Source of the DNA: Corbicula japonica | Taxonomy: Eukaryota > Mollusca > Bivalvia > Venerida > Cyrenidae | Length of the DNA: 64,000 bases | Direction: 5' to 3' | Assembly (NCBI GenBank): GCA_038501625.1 | Contig: JAZAYU010000008.1 | Span: forward strand, 8,308,938 to 8,372,937 | Part shown: piece by piece, positions 12,401 to 22,923 of the stretch | Position numbering within the stretch: the stretch's first letter is position 1 | Layout of the letters: every line of letters begins with the position of its first letter | Program-made: the position numbers and the translations under genes | The notes under the pieces: generated by a model | Databases searched by the model: none | What the model was told of the DNA's origin: nothing | Seen by the model: the letters and a program-made list of their open reading frames with translations, nothing else

Positions 12401-14171
12401 CGCTTGAGATTTTACAGAACCTCTGTCAAGGATAACCTCAATGTGGAGGAAGGTAAACAATCTTTCTGGAATGAAATTGGGCAAAATTATACAATTATCG
12501 CATATCATGTGATCACATTTTATCCAATGAGAAACGTCAAACCAATATGATTTAATAATAATTTTAGTTATTTAACCCTTTCCTTCATATATACTAATTT
12601 TATCACATGTGCCACCAGAGTAAATCATGATCATCCGGCACATCTGTGCCATTTTATCTTGATCTGCACTGATTGTTTTTTGGTCAGAAATAACCTAATA
12701 AATCAATAAGGAACTGCAGATCCATCCTGATCAGCTTACACAGATGTGGCTGATCAGGATCTACACCGTTCGCCTATGCCATAAAGGCATATATATGGTG
12801 GAAAGGGTTAAATTTTATGATTTATGTTCTGATGTTTTCAGGCTGATGTTGTTTAATGCTGGTAAATAAATTGCTCATTCTCGAACCATTTAAATTCATA
12901 TATTCAAAACCAGTTTACAAAAAGTTACAACATCAAATTTAAGGTATAAGATTTACCAATATTTTTAATATACAATGACATTAAATTTGGTGTTTTAATT
13001 GTTGTAACTTTTTGTAGACTGGTTTTGAGTATATGAATTTAAATGGTTTGAGAATGAGCAATTCTTTTGAGTTTCGAAGGGTTGTCTTTGGTAAATCTTG
13101 AAATAGAGGAATAAACTTTTTTATGTGTAGGAAATTTAGAAAAAAAGAACAAGATAAATTTAGTATGGCTATTCTCAGCTTAGCCCAGAAGCTGGCACTG
13201 TGTATTTGGATTACTATTATTTGGTTGTGAAGTAAAATATAGCTCATTCTATTGGAAATACTGGTGTCTAAATAATGGTTCTTGACTCAATATATATTTA
13301 AACACATGTGCAACCATTGTGAATCTACACAGGTGGAATCTTGGTCAGAAATAACCTGACAAATCACAGTGGAGATCCTCATCAGATGGCAGGAATGTGC
13401 TGGCTGATCTCGATCTACACTGTTTGACCATGCAATAAAGATGTATCTATGGAGTACAGAGTTAAATGTCATCTATTTGATGATTATATTTCAGTGTTCC
13501 GATACTTGGCAGAGAAATATCTTCAGCAGCTGAACTGTGAAGAGGAGGAAGAACCACCAAGCTTCCATCAGATTGGTTCTAGTATGTTTTTTCTCATAGT
13601 TCTATAATCAAAGATTTTAAAAGATTTCTAAAGATTGATCTCAGATCAGTTCTAGAATGTTACTGTGCAATTGGATCAGGATCTAAGCTGCTTTTTTTAT
13701 TAAGGTTGTTTCTGAACAAAAAGCAATCGGTGAAGATTCAGATTAGATTGCAGATGTAGATCTAGATCTGGACTGTGCACACACAAAAAACCCCAACAAA
13801 CAATGTATATCTGGAGTGAAAGGTTAATATGTACTATTATTAAAAAGGTTTCGTATTCCTGACTGATCACAGCTGGAGAAATGTTATAACAGAAGAGGGT
13901 TAAATCCCTGAATATTGTCATCTTTCTGTTTTCAGATTTCATCAATGCAGACACCAATAATCACCATTATGATCCAATAGACAGAGACTCGTTCAAAACA
14001 AACCCATACCCTTCACCAAAAATAAAAGTGAAGACTGACAAATCGAAAAGTGCAAAGAATGGCAAATTCAAATTGACTCACAATGACGAGGGTACAATAC
14101 ACTTACAGCCAAGTAAAAGACGGACACATGGAAAGAAGTCATTGGTGATGGGAAAGTGTTCAGTGTTATAG
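6473..14171 (+). CDS. RAB23: Ras-related protein Rab-23, five 3'-terminal coding exons
   Basis: A small GTPase that acts in ciliary and membrane traffic and represses Hedgehog signalling. Coding exons are 6473-6549, 10218-10297, 12370-12452, 13495-13581 and 13936-14171. Every junction has AG/GT sites and the phases agree, giving 186 residues after a split first codon. Visible are GAQACVLAFSTVDRDSFEAV, the G4 guanine motif NKIDL (exon 2), the G5-like RTSVKDNLNVEE (exon 3) and AEKYLQQL. A Rab23-type hydrophilic tail ends in KCSVL, a CaaX box whose final Leu favours geranylgeranylation. The P-loop, switch I and DTAGQE exons, about 80 residues, are not seen and should lie before the window. Introns are filled with MITEs and one large repeat. 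The convergent neighbour is BAG2. Confidence 0.95.
6588..6790. repeat. Decayed TTAA-MITE copy
   Basis: Opens TTAA-cactttactccatgtatac, with family phrases gggcgaccagtg and cagtgcagatcc. The right end is degraded. It lies in a RAB23 intron. Confidence 0.5.
6965..7112. repeat. Small foldback repeat, degraded
   Basis: The imperfect arms ggttataaaactgagaatga and ctcagttttacaacctt face each other. Similar sequences occur at 12176-12308 and, degraded, near 10960, 40860 and 50800. Confidence 0.45.
7906..8131 (+). mobile_element. SINE with 15 bp target duplication
   Basis: A 226 bp insert flanked by perfect duplications tcgttatgaatggag (7891-7905 and 8132-8146) and ending in (caaa)n. The 3' part (ctgaccgccgggatataacc, then gttgaaaccaggcgttaaac) resembles the conserved 3' domain of bivalve tRNA-derived SINEs as I recall it. 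A B-box-like gattcaagtg is visible. The family name is inference. Confidence 0.85.
8132..9500 (+). repeat. ~145 bp satellite array, nine units
   Basis: The same unit as at 3160-4390. Nine repeats, seven of which keep AGGTCAAGGTCA. Confidence 0.9.
10906..11069. repeat. TTAA-MITE copy
   Basis: ccctttacttcaatag ... ggagtaaaggg between TTAA sites at 10902-10905 and 11070-11073. It is shortened internally. Confidence 0.8.
11636..11760. repeat. TTAA-MITE fragment
   Basis: Only the middle is kept: tctgatcaggatctacactg, aaaataaccgaatgaatc and gtagatccaaatcag. Neither end is preserved. Confidence 0.5.
12176..12308. repeat. Small foldback repeat
   Basis: A ~42 bp inverted repeat, gcccaagatcatgaaactg ... 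gttttatgatcttgggc, with inner arms gagaccagtctcaaatc and gatttgagactggtctc. It lies directly upstream of a RAB23 exon. Confidence 0.8.
12576..12807. repeat. TTAA-MITE copy, complete
   Basis: ccctttccttcatatatac ... atatatggtggaaaggg between TTAA sites at 12572-12575 and 12808-12811. Contains both inner stem-loops. Confidence 0.9.
13281..13461. repeat. TTAA-MITE copy
   Basis: The right end tatggagtacagag lies before TTAA (13462-13465). Inner phrases are gaaataacctgacaaatcac and gatctacactgttt. It ends about 30 bp before a RAB23 exon acceptor. Confidence 0.7.
13640..13822. repeat. TTAA-MITE copy, degraded
   Basis: Right end tctggagtgaaagg before TTAA (13823-13826), with inner gatccagatctagatctg-type sequence. 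It lies in the last RAB23 intron. Confidence 0.55.
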
Positions 14172-15708
14172 CATTTATATGTCTTTGAGGAATGAACTTT
14201 ATTATTATAATGCAGGGTCGGATGCAAGATTTCCCGAAAGGGGGTTCATTTGGGGAAGTCTTAGGGTAGAGACATGATAATTTGCAACCTCTTCTGGCCA
14301 AACTGCCTGTGAAAATTAAATATTGCTGCCCAAAAAAGTGGGTTAAGCAACCCCACTGAGTCCCATCTGGATCTGCCCCTGTAGTATTCTATCCAGTGCA
14401 TTATTTCATTATGGAAGAGGTGATACTGTGAAAAGATGACCTTATGATAGATCCTCTGAATGAAGTGTCTCTGGTCATACCTGGTGAAACACTTGGATTC
14501 ATGGCCATAGAAACTCAGACGGAAAAGGAGTGCCTCATCTCAGACAGGTGATTGGTTGAATTTGATCACTGTCTTCAAACTGACTTAAAGCTAGAGTTAA
14601 CAATGCTTGTCAAATATTTGGGATAATTAGGCTCTGCAAATTTTGCAACACTAAATCCTATGTGAGTAGGACAAATGTTGAAATACTGTAAGTGGCAGAT
14701 ATAATGTGATTATCTTTCTACTGTAACCTTGTAAGTTGGCAAGAGTTCTTTCCCATTGGAATAAGTTTTAACTCCAATGGAGTGACCTGCCTTTGAAGCT
14801 ACTGTTGACAAATTGCAGCGATCACAAACATAACAATTGTATATTATGGTCAAATTTAATTTAATTCAATAGAATCTATTCTTTCAAATTGAAACTAACA
14901 TTTAAATGTTTTGGACAATTTACTATACACATGTATAGATAGCTATCTTAAAATCATAATTCAGCTGCAAAAATGAGCTGAATATCGTATGTGGTAAGGG
15001 GAAGAAACTGCTGCTGAGTGATCTTTAACTCTCCTCCATAGACACACCTTTATTGCGTTGGCGAACAGTTTAGATCCATATCAGTCGGCACGTGCCATCC
15101 ATGCCGTCTGATCAGGATCTAAACTGTTCGCTTTTTGATTCATTAGGTTATTCTGACCAAAATGTGACCAGTGCAGATCCTGATCATACAGCATGGATGT
15201 GCCGGCCGATCTGGATCTACAGTGCTCGCACATGCGTTAAAATTAGTATTTATGGAGGAAAGAGGAAGACAAAGTCAGCAACAGTACTGGCATTCATCAT
15301 TCACTTACCAATACAGGTGTAAGTTTCCAAAATTTAAATTAATTAGTTCATTACAGAAATAGAGGTAGTGTAATTTATTCTGATGTATGGGTAAATTGAA
15401 TATATTACTGTTTATGCTGCTTATGTGAACATCAACTGTGATCTTTTATCATGATATATTTGATGTATGGGAAACATTCTGATTTTACACGTAAAATATT
15501 AATTAGTGATGACAGTTTAAGGTTGTTATTTTACATTTTTTAACTGTAACTGTTCATCCCTTAAGATGGATAAACTTTCCAAGAAAAACTTGTGATGGAA
15601 TTTATTTGGTTATTTTATGAATCTTAAAACCTGTCAGATGTGAATAACATTATATTGATAACATATACTATAATTTAATTTTTATTAATTTTGAACTGTT
15701 GTAATAAA
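14172..15708 (+). other. Probable RAB23 3' UTR and downstream sequence
   Basis: No coding potential is seen. A candidate polyadenylation signal aataaa lies at 15703-15708. A MITE occupies 15029-15263, so the true transcript end may be nearer the stop codon. Confidence 0.35.
15029..15263. repeat. TTAA-MITE copy
   Basis: TTAA (15025-15028), then ctctcctccatagacacacc, and on the right tttatggaggaaagagg. The right TTAA is lost. Confidence 0.8.
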
Positions 15709-16026
15709 ACGACTTGAAAACTTTATTTTTTCCTTAACATGTATTCTCTGAGTCATAACTATAGAAGCTTTGTGCTAATCGGCAAGTAATGTGAGATTTA
15801 TAACATTACCAAGTATTTACCTGGTACCAATAGTTGACTTGTTGTTAATCTTTCTTAGTAAATATATTTTTCTAGTATGATAGTCACTTTAAAAATGAAA
15901 ACGCCTGAAAACTTCATCAAAGAGTAATGAATACCTGGTAAATACCTTTGCAAGATGCAATAAATTTAATGATATGTGCACAAAGTTTGGAAATGATGGC
16001 AGAGTACTGGATTTCATAGTATTTAA

Positions 16027-16229
16027 CCCTTTCCTCCACAGATACACCTTTATTGTGTGGGCGAACAGTTTATACTTAACTTTGTTAACTTTTTTATTCA
16101 TAAGGTTATTTCTGACCAGAATGCGACCAGTGCAGATCATGATCAGACGGCACAGATGTGGCGGCTGATCTGGATCTACACTGGTCGCACATGTGTAAAA
16201 AGAAATATATATATATATGGAGGAAAGGG
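16027..16229. repeat. TTAA-MITE copy, complete
   Basis: ccctttcctccacagataca ... atatggaggaaaggg between TTAA at 16023-16026 and 16230-16233. One of the best-kept copies. Confidence 0.92.
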
Positions 16230-16829
16230 TTAAAAGATGAACAATTTTTTCAAGAAACTAGGGGATGGAGTACACGGTCTGTATAAGAATATCCTTGATC
16301 CTTTTATCCTCTCTATAAATTTTATGAACAGACTTTCAGTTTGACCAGACTATTAATTGCTCATTAAAGTGATTGCAGAACTTGAAATGAATAGAAAATA
16401 GTTGAGAACCTGAACCTGCACAGATAAGCATGCCAACTTGGTTCCAGATGGATCACAAATTGTTACCTTAGTGTAAGAACGGTACAGGTACCATTGAAAT
16501 ATGAAGTTATTGTACTAAGGCAACAAAATGTGAAATAAGCAGTGCTTAGCTCTAGATGGGTTAGTTATGTGCAGCATGTTTCCTATATTGTGTATAACCT
16601 TTTTGTTATTTATGCAATAAGTATGTATACTTTGTGATGATTTAGTGTTAAAGTTGTGTTATTGACTGACAAGTTTTGTCTATTAATTGTTATAAAGTTT
16701 CAAGAAGCACACTTCAGAGGAGTGTGAAACATCAGATATAACAAACGAAGGTTACTGATGGAATTTTACAAAAATTAACCATTATGATGCTGAGTTTGTA
16801 TCATGGGCTACCTAATGGTGCTAAAAATG

Positions 16830-16985
16830 TTTGATTGTTAACTAGGACCATTCTGTTTTCTTCTTGGTCAGAAATACATGTAGTGAAATGAATAATAAAC
16901 CAATCAATGTAGATCCTAATCAGACTGCACGGATGTGCAGATCTCGATCTACACTGATTAGCATGGGATACAAGCAATGCCAAGG
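16830..16985. repeat. TTAA-MITE fragment
   Basis: Family phrases ttggtcagaaata, gtagatcctaatcag and gatctcgatctacactg remain. The ends are lost. Confidence 0.5.
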
Positions 16986-17799
16986 AGTTGCTTAGCAACA
17001 TGATGATAACTGGTACTACTTTTACTCATGAATAGGGCAATGGCAGTGACATTTATATCAGACTGAACATTAAATGGCATGTCTTACACTGAAAATCACC
17101 TTTCAATAGCATCAGAGATGAAAAATTCATACATTTTAGTTTTAAAATTCACAGTTATGCAATAAGTTAGAGATCATTAAATTTCAAATTGTGTCCCATT
17201 ATTAAGAAAAAAAAAAGTTTGATAATTATGTTCTTTTCAATGGATTGTTCGGCAGCGGTGATGATGGCAGAATTTTGGTAGACTCCTGGTAGTCCTCCAA
17301 CTTCCATATGAAACTTAATGCTGAGTATAACTTTTAAAGTACTTGTCCTATTTACTTAGACATCGGTAATTTTCGTTGAAGGTCAATGAAATGTGGGGGA
17401 TAAGGCTTAAGAAAAGCAAGACAAGTAACAGTAAAACAGCTGTTAGTGTATTCACTGAAGTGTTTGCAATCTAGGCCTGGCTGTTTATCCTTCAAAAGTA
17501 ATAAATTATGAGTTTAAAAGTTAATTTTAATTCAAAACAATAAAGAAACCAATGTCACATTTATTTAGAAAAATTTTAACAGCAGTTGAAATGAGCATTA
17601 TAGTTTGTTAATAATTTGTAAACATTGATGGTGAAAATACTGTGTTAATGCTTAATACTGTACTGGTATTCAAACAAGAAATTGATTTCTATGTAAAGAG
17701 GAATGTGAGGATCAGCAATAATAAAATGTGGTCATTTTTTCCATTGTAACTACCACTCTTACATTAAATTGATTGAATGTTAATGAAGATGTTTGTTAA

Positions 17800-18033
17800 C
17801 CCTTTCCTCCATAAATACGCATTTTTATGTATGTGCGACCAGTGTAGATCCAGATCAGCTGGCACATCCGTGCCATCTGACCAGGATCTGCACTGGTCAC
17901 ATTTTGGTCAGAAATGACCAAACAAATAAAAAAGCAAACAGTGCAGATCCTGATTAGACGGCAGAGATGTGCTGACTGATCTGGATATACACTGTTGGCC
18001 CACGCATTATAGGTGTGTCTATGGAGGAAAAGG
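17800..18033. repeat. TTAA-MITE copy, complete
   Basis: ccctttcctccataaatacg ... tctatggaggaaaagg between TTAA at 17796-17799 and 18034-18037. Confidence 0.92.
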
Positions 18034-18552
18034 TTAAATGGAGTGAATGTTAATGAAGCTGTAAGTTAAATGGTTGTTGTTGTTATTTTTAACATTTGTG
18101 TGCTTAAACATGTTTACAGATTTTATTTTGTGTCTAAACCTATTGATTATATTATTTATAATACAGCAACAATAAATGACATCATGTTTGTTTTGTTGTT
18201 TTTGAAAGATGAGTAAAATCATTTTGAAAATCTATGGTTGTCACGGATCAGAACTATCCCCAGTTAACTTGATCTTGATCTTAGAGCACTGATGTTGACG
18301 TGTTGTCAAAGATCGAACTTGTCACTAATTAACAGTCTAACCTTAATGTGAGTGCACAGATTTTGCGATTTGCCAATTATTAGAGTATGGGTGGAAGTTG
18401 GGAATACTAAAAACCTGAAACCCTGAAAATTTGTCAATTCATGTAGAGAAAATCAACCATTTTTTCAGACACACAGAATCCTGCATAGTGCTGAAAACTT
18501 TTACCCATGTTGGAGCCATCAGTATAGTCCTTAAACTGAGTGCACTCATATA

Positions 18553-19973
18553 CAGTGTAATTGCGATAACACAAAACATGGTAACTCGAAATGACAGTTT
18601 AACTCGAAGATGGGCCGCCGATCCCGTCAAGTTTTTCTTTATATGTTTAACTGAAAAATGTTGCGATAACTCAAAACGCAATAACTCGAAATTTTCAAAA
18701 TCTTAAACATATAGGTAAGTCCCTTGAATAAGAAATAAGCACAATATGATCACGATAACTCAAAGTACATGTATTGACACAATTTTTCACACTTCCCGCG
18801 AAAATGTTGGGAGTCCTTTGTTTATTTCCAACATGTCAAAAAGAGTTGTTAGTGGCCCGTCATTGTAATGATATGTTTGTGAAGCAAACAATTAAAGTGA
18901 TTATTGTTTCAAATAACTGTCAAACAAACAACACTTCACATTATAGCATAAAGAAAAACAAGAGTGCCAAACTGACACAAAATACGCCCGTCAAAATGCT
19001 GATCATCAAAGTTGCGTAACGATCTGATGAAAATTATCCGACTTGGAGAGCAGATACCGCTAATTCAGTTTTTGGACAAATTGGCCATAATTCAGGAGTG
19101 CCTGGGGGGATTTGACAGGTTATAGAACTTGGTCGAGATATTATGCCCACCAACATATTCACCAAGTTTGATAAAGACCGGATGAAAACTCTTTGACTTA
19201 AAGAGCGGAAACAGTAATTTTGGACAATTCAAGGGCCATAATTCAGGAGTGCCTGGGGGGATTTGGCTGGTTATAGAACTTGGTCGAGATATTATGCCCA
19301 CCAACATATTCACTAAGTTTGATAAAGACCAGATGAAAACTCTTTGACTTAGAGAGCGTAAACCCTTATTTTGGACAATTCAAGGGCCATAATTCAGGAG
19401 TGCATGGGGGGATTTGGCTGGTTATAGAACTTGGTCGAGACATTATGCACACCAACATATTCACCAAGTTTGATAAAGACCTGATGAAAACTCTGACTTA
19501 GTCAGCGGAAACCCTGTGGACGCCGCCCGCCCGCCGGCCGCAGGTGTTCACATAATACGTCCCGTTTTTCAAACGGGCGTATAATAATAAAATTATTATT
19601 ATCTATTTAATTTTTCTGAGGAGGATACCTGGATCGGAAAACAACTCGTCTTTCGATTCCGAGTAATGTATCATATTTATACAATGATATTAGTGAAAAT
19701 GTTGTTTATTCAACGATCTTTATTTATACAATAATGAAACAAAAACCGAGTAATATAATTATATAAAAATAATTATCTTGTATTTTAAGCAAACTTGACA
19801 ACAAATATTTGTTATGTATGTATCGTATGTTGCCGTAATAATTGCACATCGTTACTTTCTAAACTCGAATGGTGAACATTACAGAAAGGTGAAAGTCGTG
19901 ATAACTTGAAGTTCGCGATAATTCGAAGTAAATTGTCGGTCCCTTGGGACATCGAGTTATCGCAATTGGACTG
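18553..19973. mobile_element. Non-autonomous pogo/Tigger-like element
   Basis: Inverted ends cagtgtaattgcgataaca and (reversed) cagtccaattgcgataact, flanked by TA at 18551-18552 and 19974-19975. The ends carry repeated 'ataactcgaa' motifs, typical of pogo-type ends. No transposase is seen. A Helitron-like element is nested at about 18958-19585. Confidence 0.75.
18958..19585 (-). mobile_element. Helitron-like element F
   Basis: Read on the minus strand. The 5' end is tatacgcccgtttgaaaaac (a cccgttt/aaacggg hairpin) followed by a ccggcgggcgggcggcgtcc tract. Three ~120 bp modules (19085-19510) contain 'ttcaggagtgcctgggggga' and 'aacttggtcgagatattatg'. The 3' end is gtgtcagtttggcac, then tcttgt. 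Confidence 0.6.
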
Positions 19974-19975
19974 TA

Positions 19976-20155
19976 TATGCCTTAATGGTATGGGAGAACA
20001 GTGTAGATCCAGATCAGCCAGCACATCTGTGCCATCTGACCAGGATCTACACTGTTTGCTTTTTGATTTATTAGGTTATTTCTAACCAAAGAGTGAACAG
20101 TGCAGATCCTGATCAGAAGGCATGTGTTACAATGCGTGTAAATGGTGCAATGGGT
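19976..20155. repeat. TTAA-MITE copy beside the pogo-like element
   Basis: Begins in tatgccttaatggtatggg, then gtgtagatccagatcagcc and gaccaggatctacactg. It abuts the pogo-like right end, so that element may have landed in this MITE. Confidence 0.6.
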
Positions 20156-20769
20156 TACTGAATTAAGAGTATACAGTGTGAGAAGAATAATAAACACTCA
20201 TTTAAGAAAACAGTTTTATTTTATAAAAACAAACATTTAAAACAAGTATTTGAGACAAAAAAGTTGTTTTCAAGAACATTGTTTGTTTCCACTTTCTTAT
20301 CCCTAGTCCAAAGAAATATACCCATTAGTCTCTAGTTTGCTTAAAAAGTGTTCTTTGCATAAAATGAATGAAAGTATAACTAACAGGAAAACACTTCATT
20401 CAAAATTGGGGCCCTTTTTAAGTAATTGAAATTTACTTAGAGTGAAATACCTGATCGAAATCTAAAGCTTAGGTTATTCGAAGAAGTGAATAAAATTTCG
20501 AACAACCAGGCTCAGGTCGGTCAGTGCAAAAATGTTATTTTGTAAAAATATTCGAAGAAATAAAATTCTGCACATTCAACCTAGAAAGTATTGATAAAAC
20601 TGATCAGGTGACAGAGTATAAATTCTGGTCACAAGTTTACCTTAATGGTGAGGCATTTAAATTTAATGATAACACTCCAAACTCTGGCTTTTGGCTGAGT
20701 TTTACCATAAAATCTGTGGTAATTTTATAGAAAATTATCAGTTTTATCATTGGAATACGCAAATCCCAT

Positions 20770-20847
20770 TACTAAATATATACTTTTATTGCTGGGTTTA
20801 CACTATTTACCCATGCGATAAAACCTGAATATATTTGGAGTAAAGGG
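20770..20847. repeat. TTAA-MITE fragment
   Basis: Right end tatttggagtaaaggg before TTAA (20848-20851); the middle is deleted. Confidence 0.55.
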
Positions 20848-21507
20848 TTAAATATTCCTCGGAAAAACTGTTGCAAATCGTACCGAGTAACTAAGCAAAA
20901 ATATGCAAAGGTTGTCCAGCAAAATTAGATGGTTTGATCTTCAGGCATGTGTAATATTCTTATTAACTCTACTGTAAATTAACACAATAATGATGTTATG
21001 ATCTCTTTTCTTAAAATGTCAACCATTACTTTGTAGTATGATAGTAAATTAGTCGTTTCCCAGTCTATGGAAATGGTAACAAAGCATATTCTTGAAAAAG
21101 CCATAGAGTTATGAATAAAATACAAATTCAGGTAAGGATGAAAACTTGAGCAAGTAGTCAATAACAACAAGACTAAAAATCTAAACTTTACAATAGGTGC
21201 ACACTTGAACTCTTTCTTGAACAAAACAGTCATCAGGCATGTGATCTTATTCACAGAAAATACTTTATATCAGTGACTCCCTATCATGTTTTGGAATGGT
21301 AACAATTGGAAAAGCTGAAATGTTTAAGTTGGTCAGCTACCAGCAGCTACTTGTTAACCGTTAACAACATGGCTATGAATATGGCTTTTATTCTAGTTGA
21401 GACCAGTGTACATGTAGGTCCAAATTAGCCTGCATTCAGCACACTACTAGTAGTCACTTGTAGATTCCTTTGTTTACTGTGGTTTCATTCTTTTTGGAAC
21501 AGGTTGA

Positions 21508-21740
21508 CCCTTTCCTCCATACATACACATTTGTACGCATGTGCGACCAGTGTAAATCCAGATCAGCTGGCACATCCACGCCATCTGATCTGGATCTGCA
21601 CTGGTCGCATTTCGGACAGAAATAACATAACGAATCAAGAAGCAAACCGTTTAGATCCTGATCAGATGGCATGGATGTGCTAGCTGATCTGGATCTAAAC
21701 TGTTCACCCTCAAAATAAGGTGTTTCTATGGAGGAAAGAG
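21508..21740. repeat. TTAA-MITE copy, near complete
   Basis: ccctttcctccatacataca ... tctatggaggaaagag, with TTAA at 21741-21744. The left target is TTGA, one base changed. Confidence 0.88.
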
Positions 21741-21849
21741 TTAAATTTTCACATATTTCACGCTGACAGTGTGTGTGAAATAAAATCCTATTGAATACTT
21801 ACCATATAATATCCTATGAGAATAATGCAACTGCCCAAAAATATCATTG

Positions 21850-21972
21850 ATGCTACAGTATTTCTCACCAAAAAGCAAACAGTGTAGATCCTGACCAAAC
21901 TGCCCAGGTGAAGAGTAATCTGGATCTATACTGGTGCCCCAGGGGATAAAAGTGATATCTATGAAGTTAAAG
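21850..21972. repeat. TTAA-MITE fragment
   Basis: Right half only: gtgtagatcctgaccaaac ... tatgaagttaaagg, then TTAA (21973-21976). Confidence 0.55.
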
Positions 21973-21976
21973 GTTA

Positions 21977-22669
21977 AACAACAATATATTTTTCTGGACC
22001 CATCTTTATTCAGTTACCTTCCTTGGCCTGAAATCTCCTAGTATCGCTGTTTAAATAGATTACGTGCATGCGTGACATTATGAAAATGTGTGCTCTTAAC
22101 TGATCTTTATTTTTTGTTTCCCAGTGAATTATAGAGTTTTTTCAGTGAAATAAAATAGTATTTTAACTTTTTTTCCAAACTACTTTTTTTTACTTGTTAC
22201 CTCCCTTGCCAATTTTTCAGATTTTTGACAAGAAAACATTAAATAAAATAAAATTTGTTTGTGAAATGTCAATTTTATTCCACTCATTCTGGAGTTCACT
22301 CATGTAAAATCGATATTTCACTGAAACAAAAGTATATCCTCTATGTATTATGCTGCTTTATTTTATGGATTTTTATTCACAAAACTGAACACTGCGTACT
22401 GAAAACATGTGTTTTTGTTTGAACACTAAAACTTTGTGCAGTTTTGTTGTGATTTCTTGAAAATGTTAAGTCTTACATAGATTATAATAAATAATAATAC
22501 TAATCCAGTTTTCAGACAAATAAATACAATTAGAAAATGGAGCCATTGTTTCCATTTGTCATCTCCTGATTTGTGTACTTCTTTGGTCCTAAATAATTCA
22601 TGTCACTTTCTTCATTTCTTTGAAAACTATTTGAATGGTCCTGTGTGGTTCTCTGAGTGACTCTATACA
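21977..22669. other. Intergenic stretch downstream of BAG2
   Basis: AT-rich with no exon seen. On the minus strand a possible polyadenylation signal for BAG2 (complement of 22357-22362) is present; weakly supported. Confidence 0.3.
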
Positions 22670-22870
22670 TTACTCCTTCGAACATGGCTTATGTCCAATG
22701 GGCAACCAGTGTATAACTAAATCACCTTGCACATCTTTTGCTTCTTGGTCAGAAATAACCTGATAAAACTATAAGCAAAAAGTGTATATCCTGATCTGCA
22801 TGGATGTGCAGGCTGATTCAGATATACACTGGTTGCACATGAGATAAAAGCTGTATCCATGGAAATGGTG
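22670..22870. repeat. TTAA-MITE copy, degraded
   Basis: Inner phrases ttggtcagaaataacctga, aagtgtatatcctgat and gatatacactggttgc. The ends are altered (no clean TTAA). Confidence 0.55.
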
Positions 22871-22923
22871 AACAATTTTGATATTCAAGCAGAGATCTAG
22901 AGTTGGTCCTAAATATCAAGCTT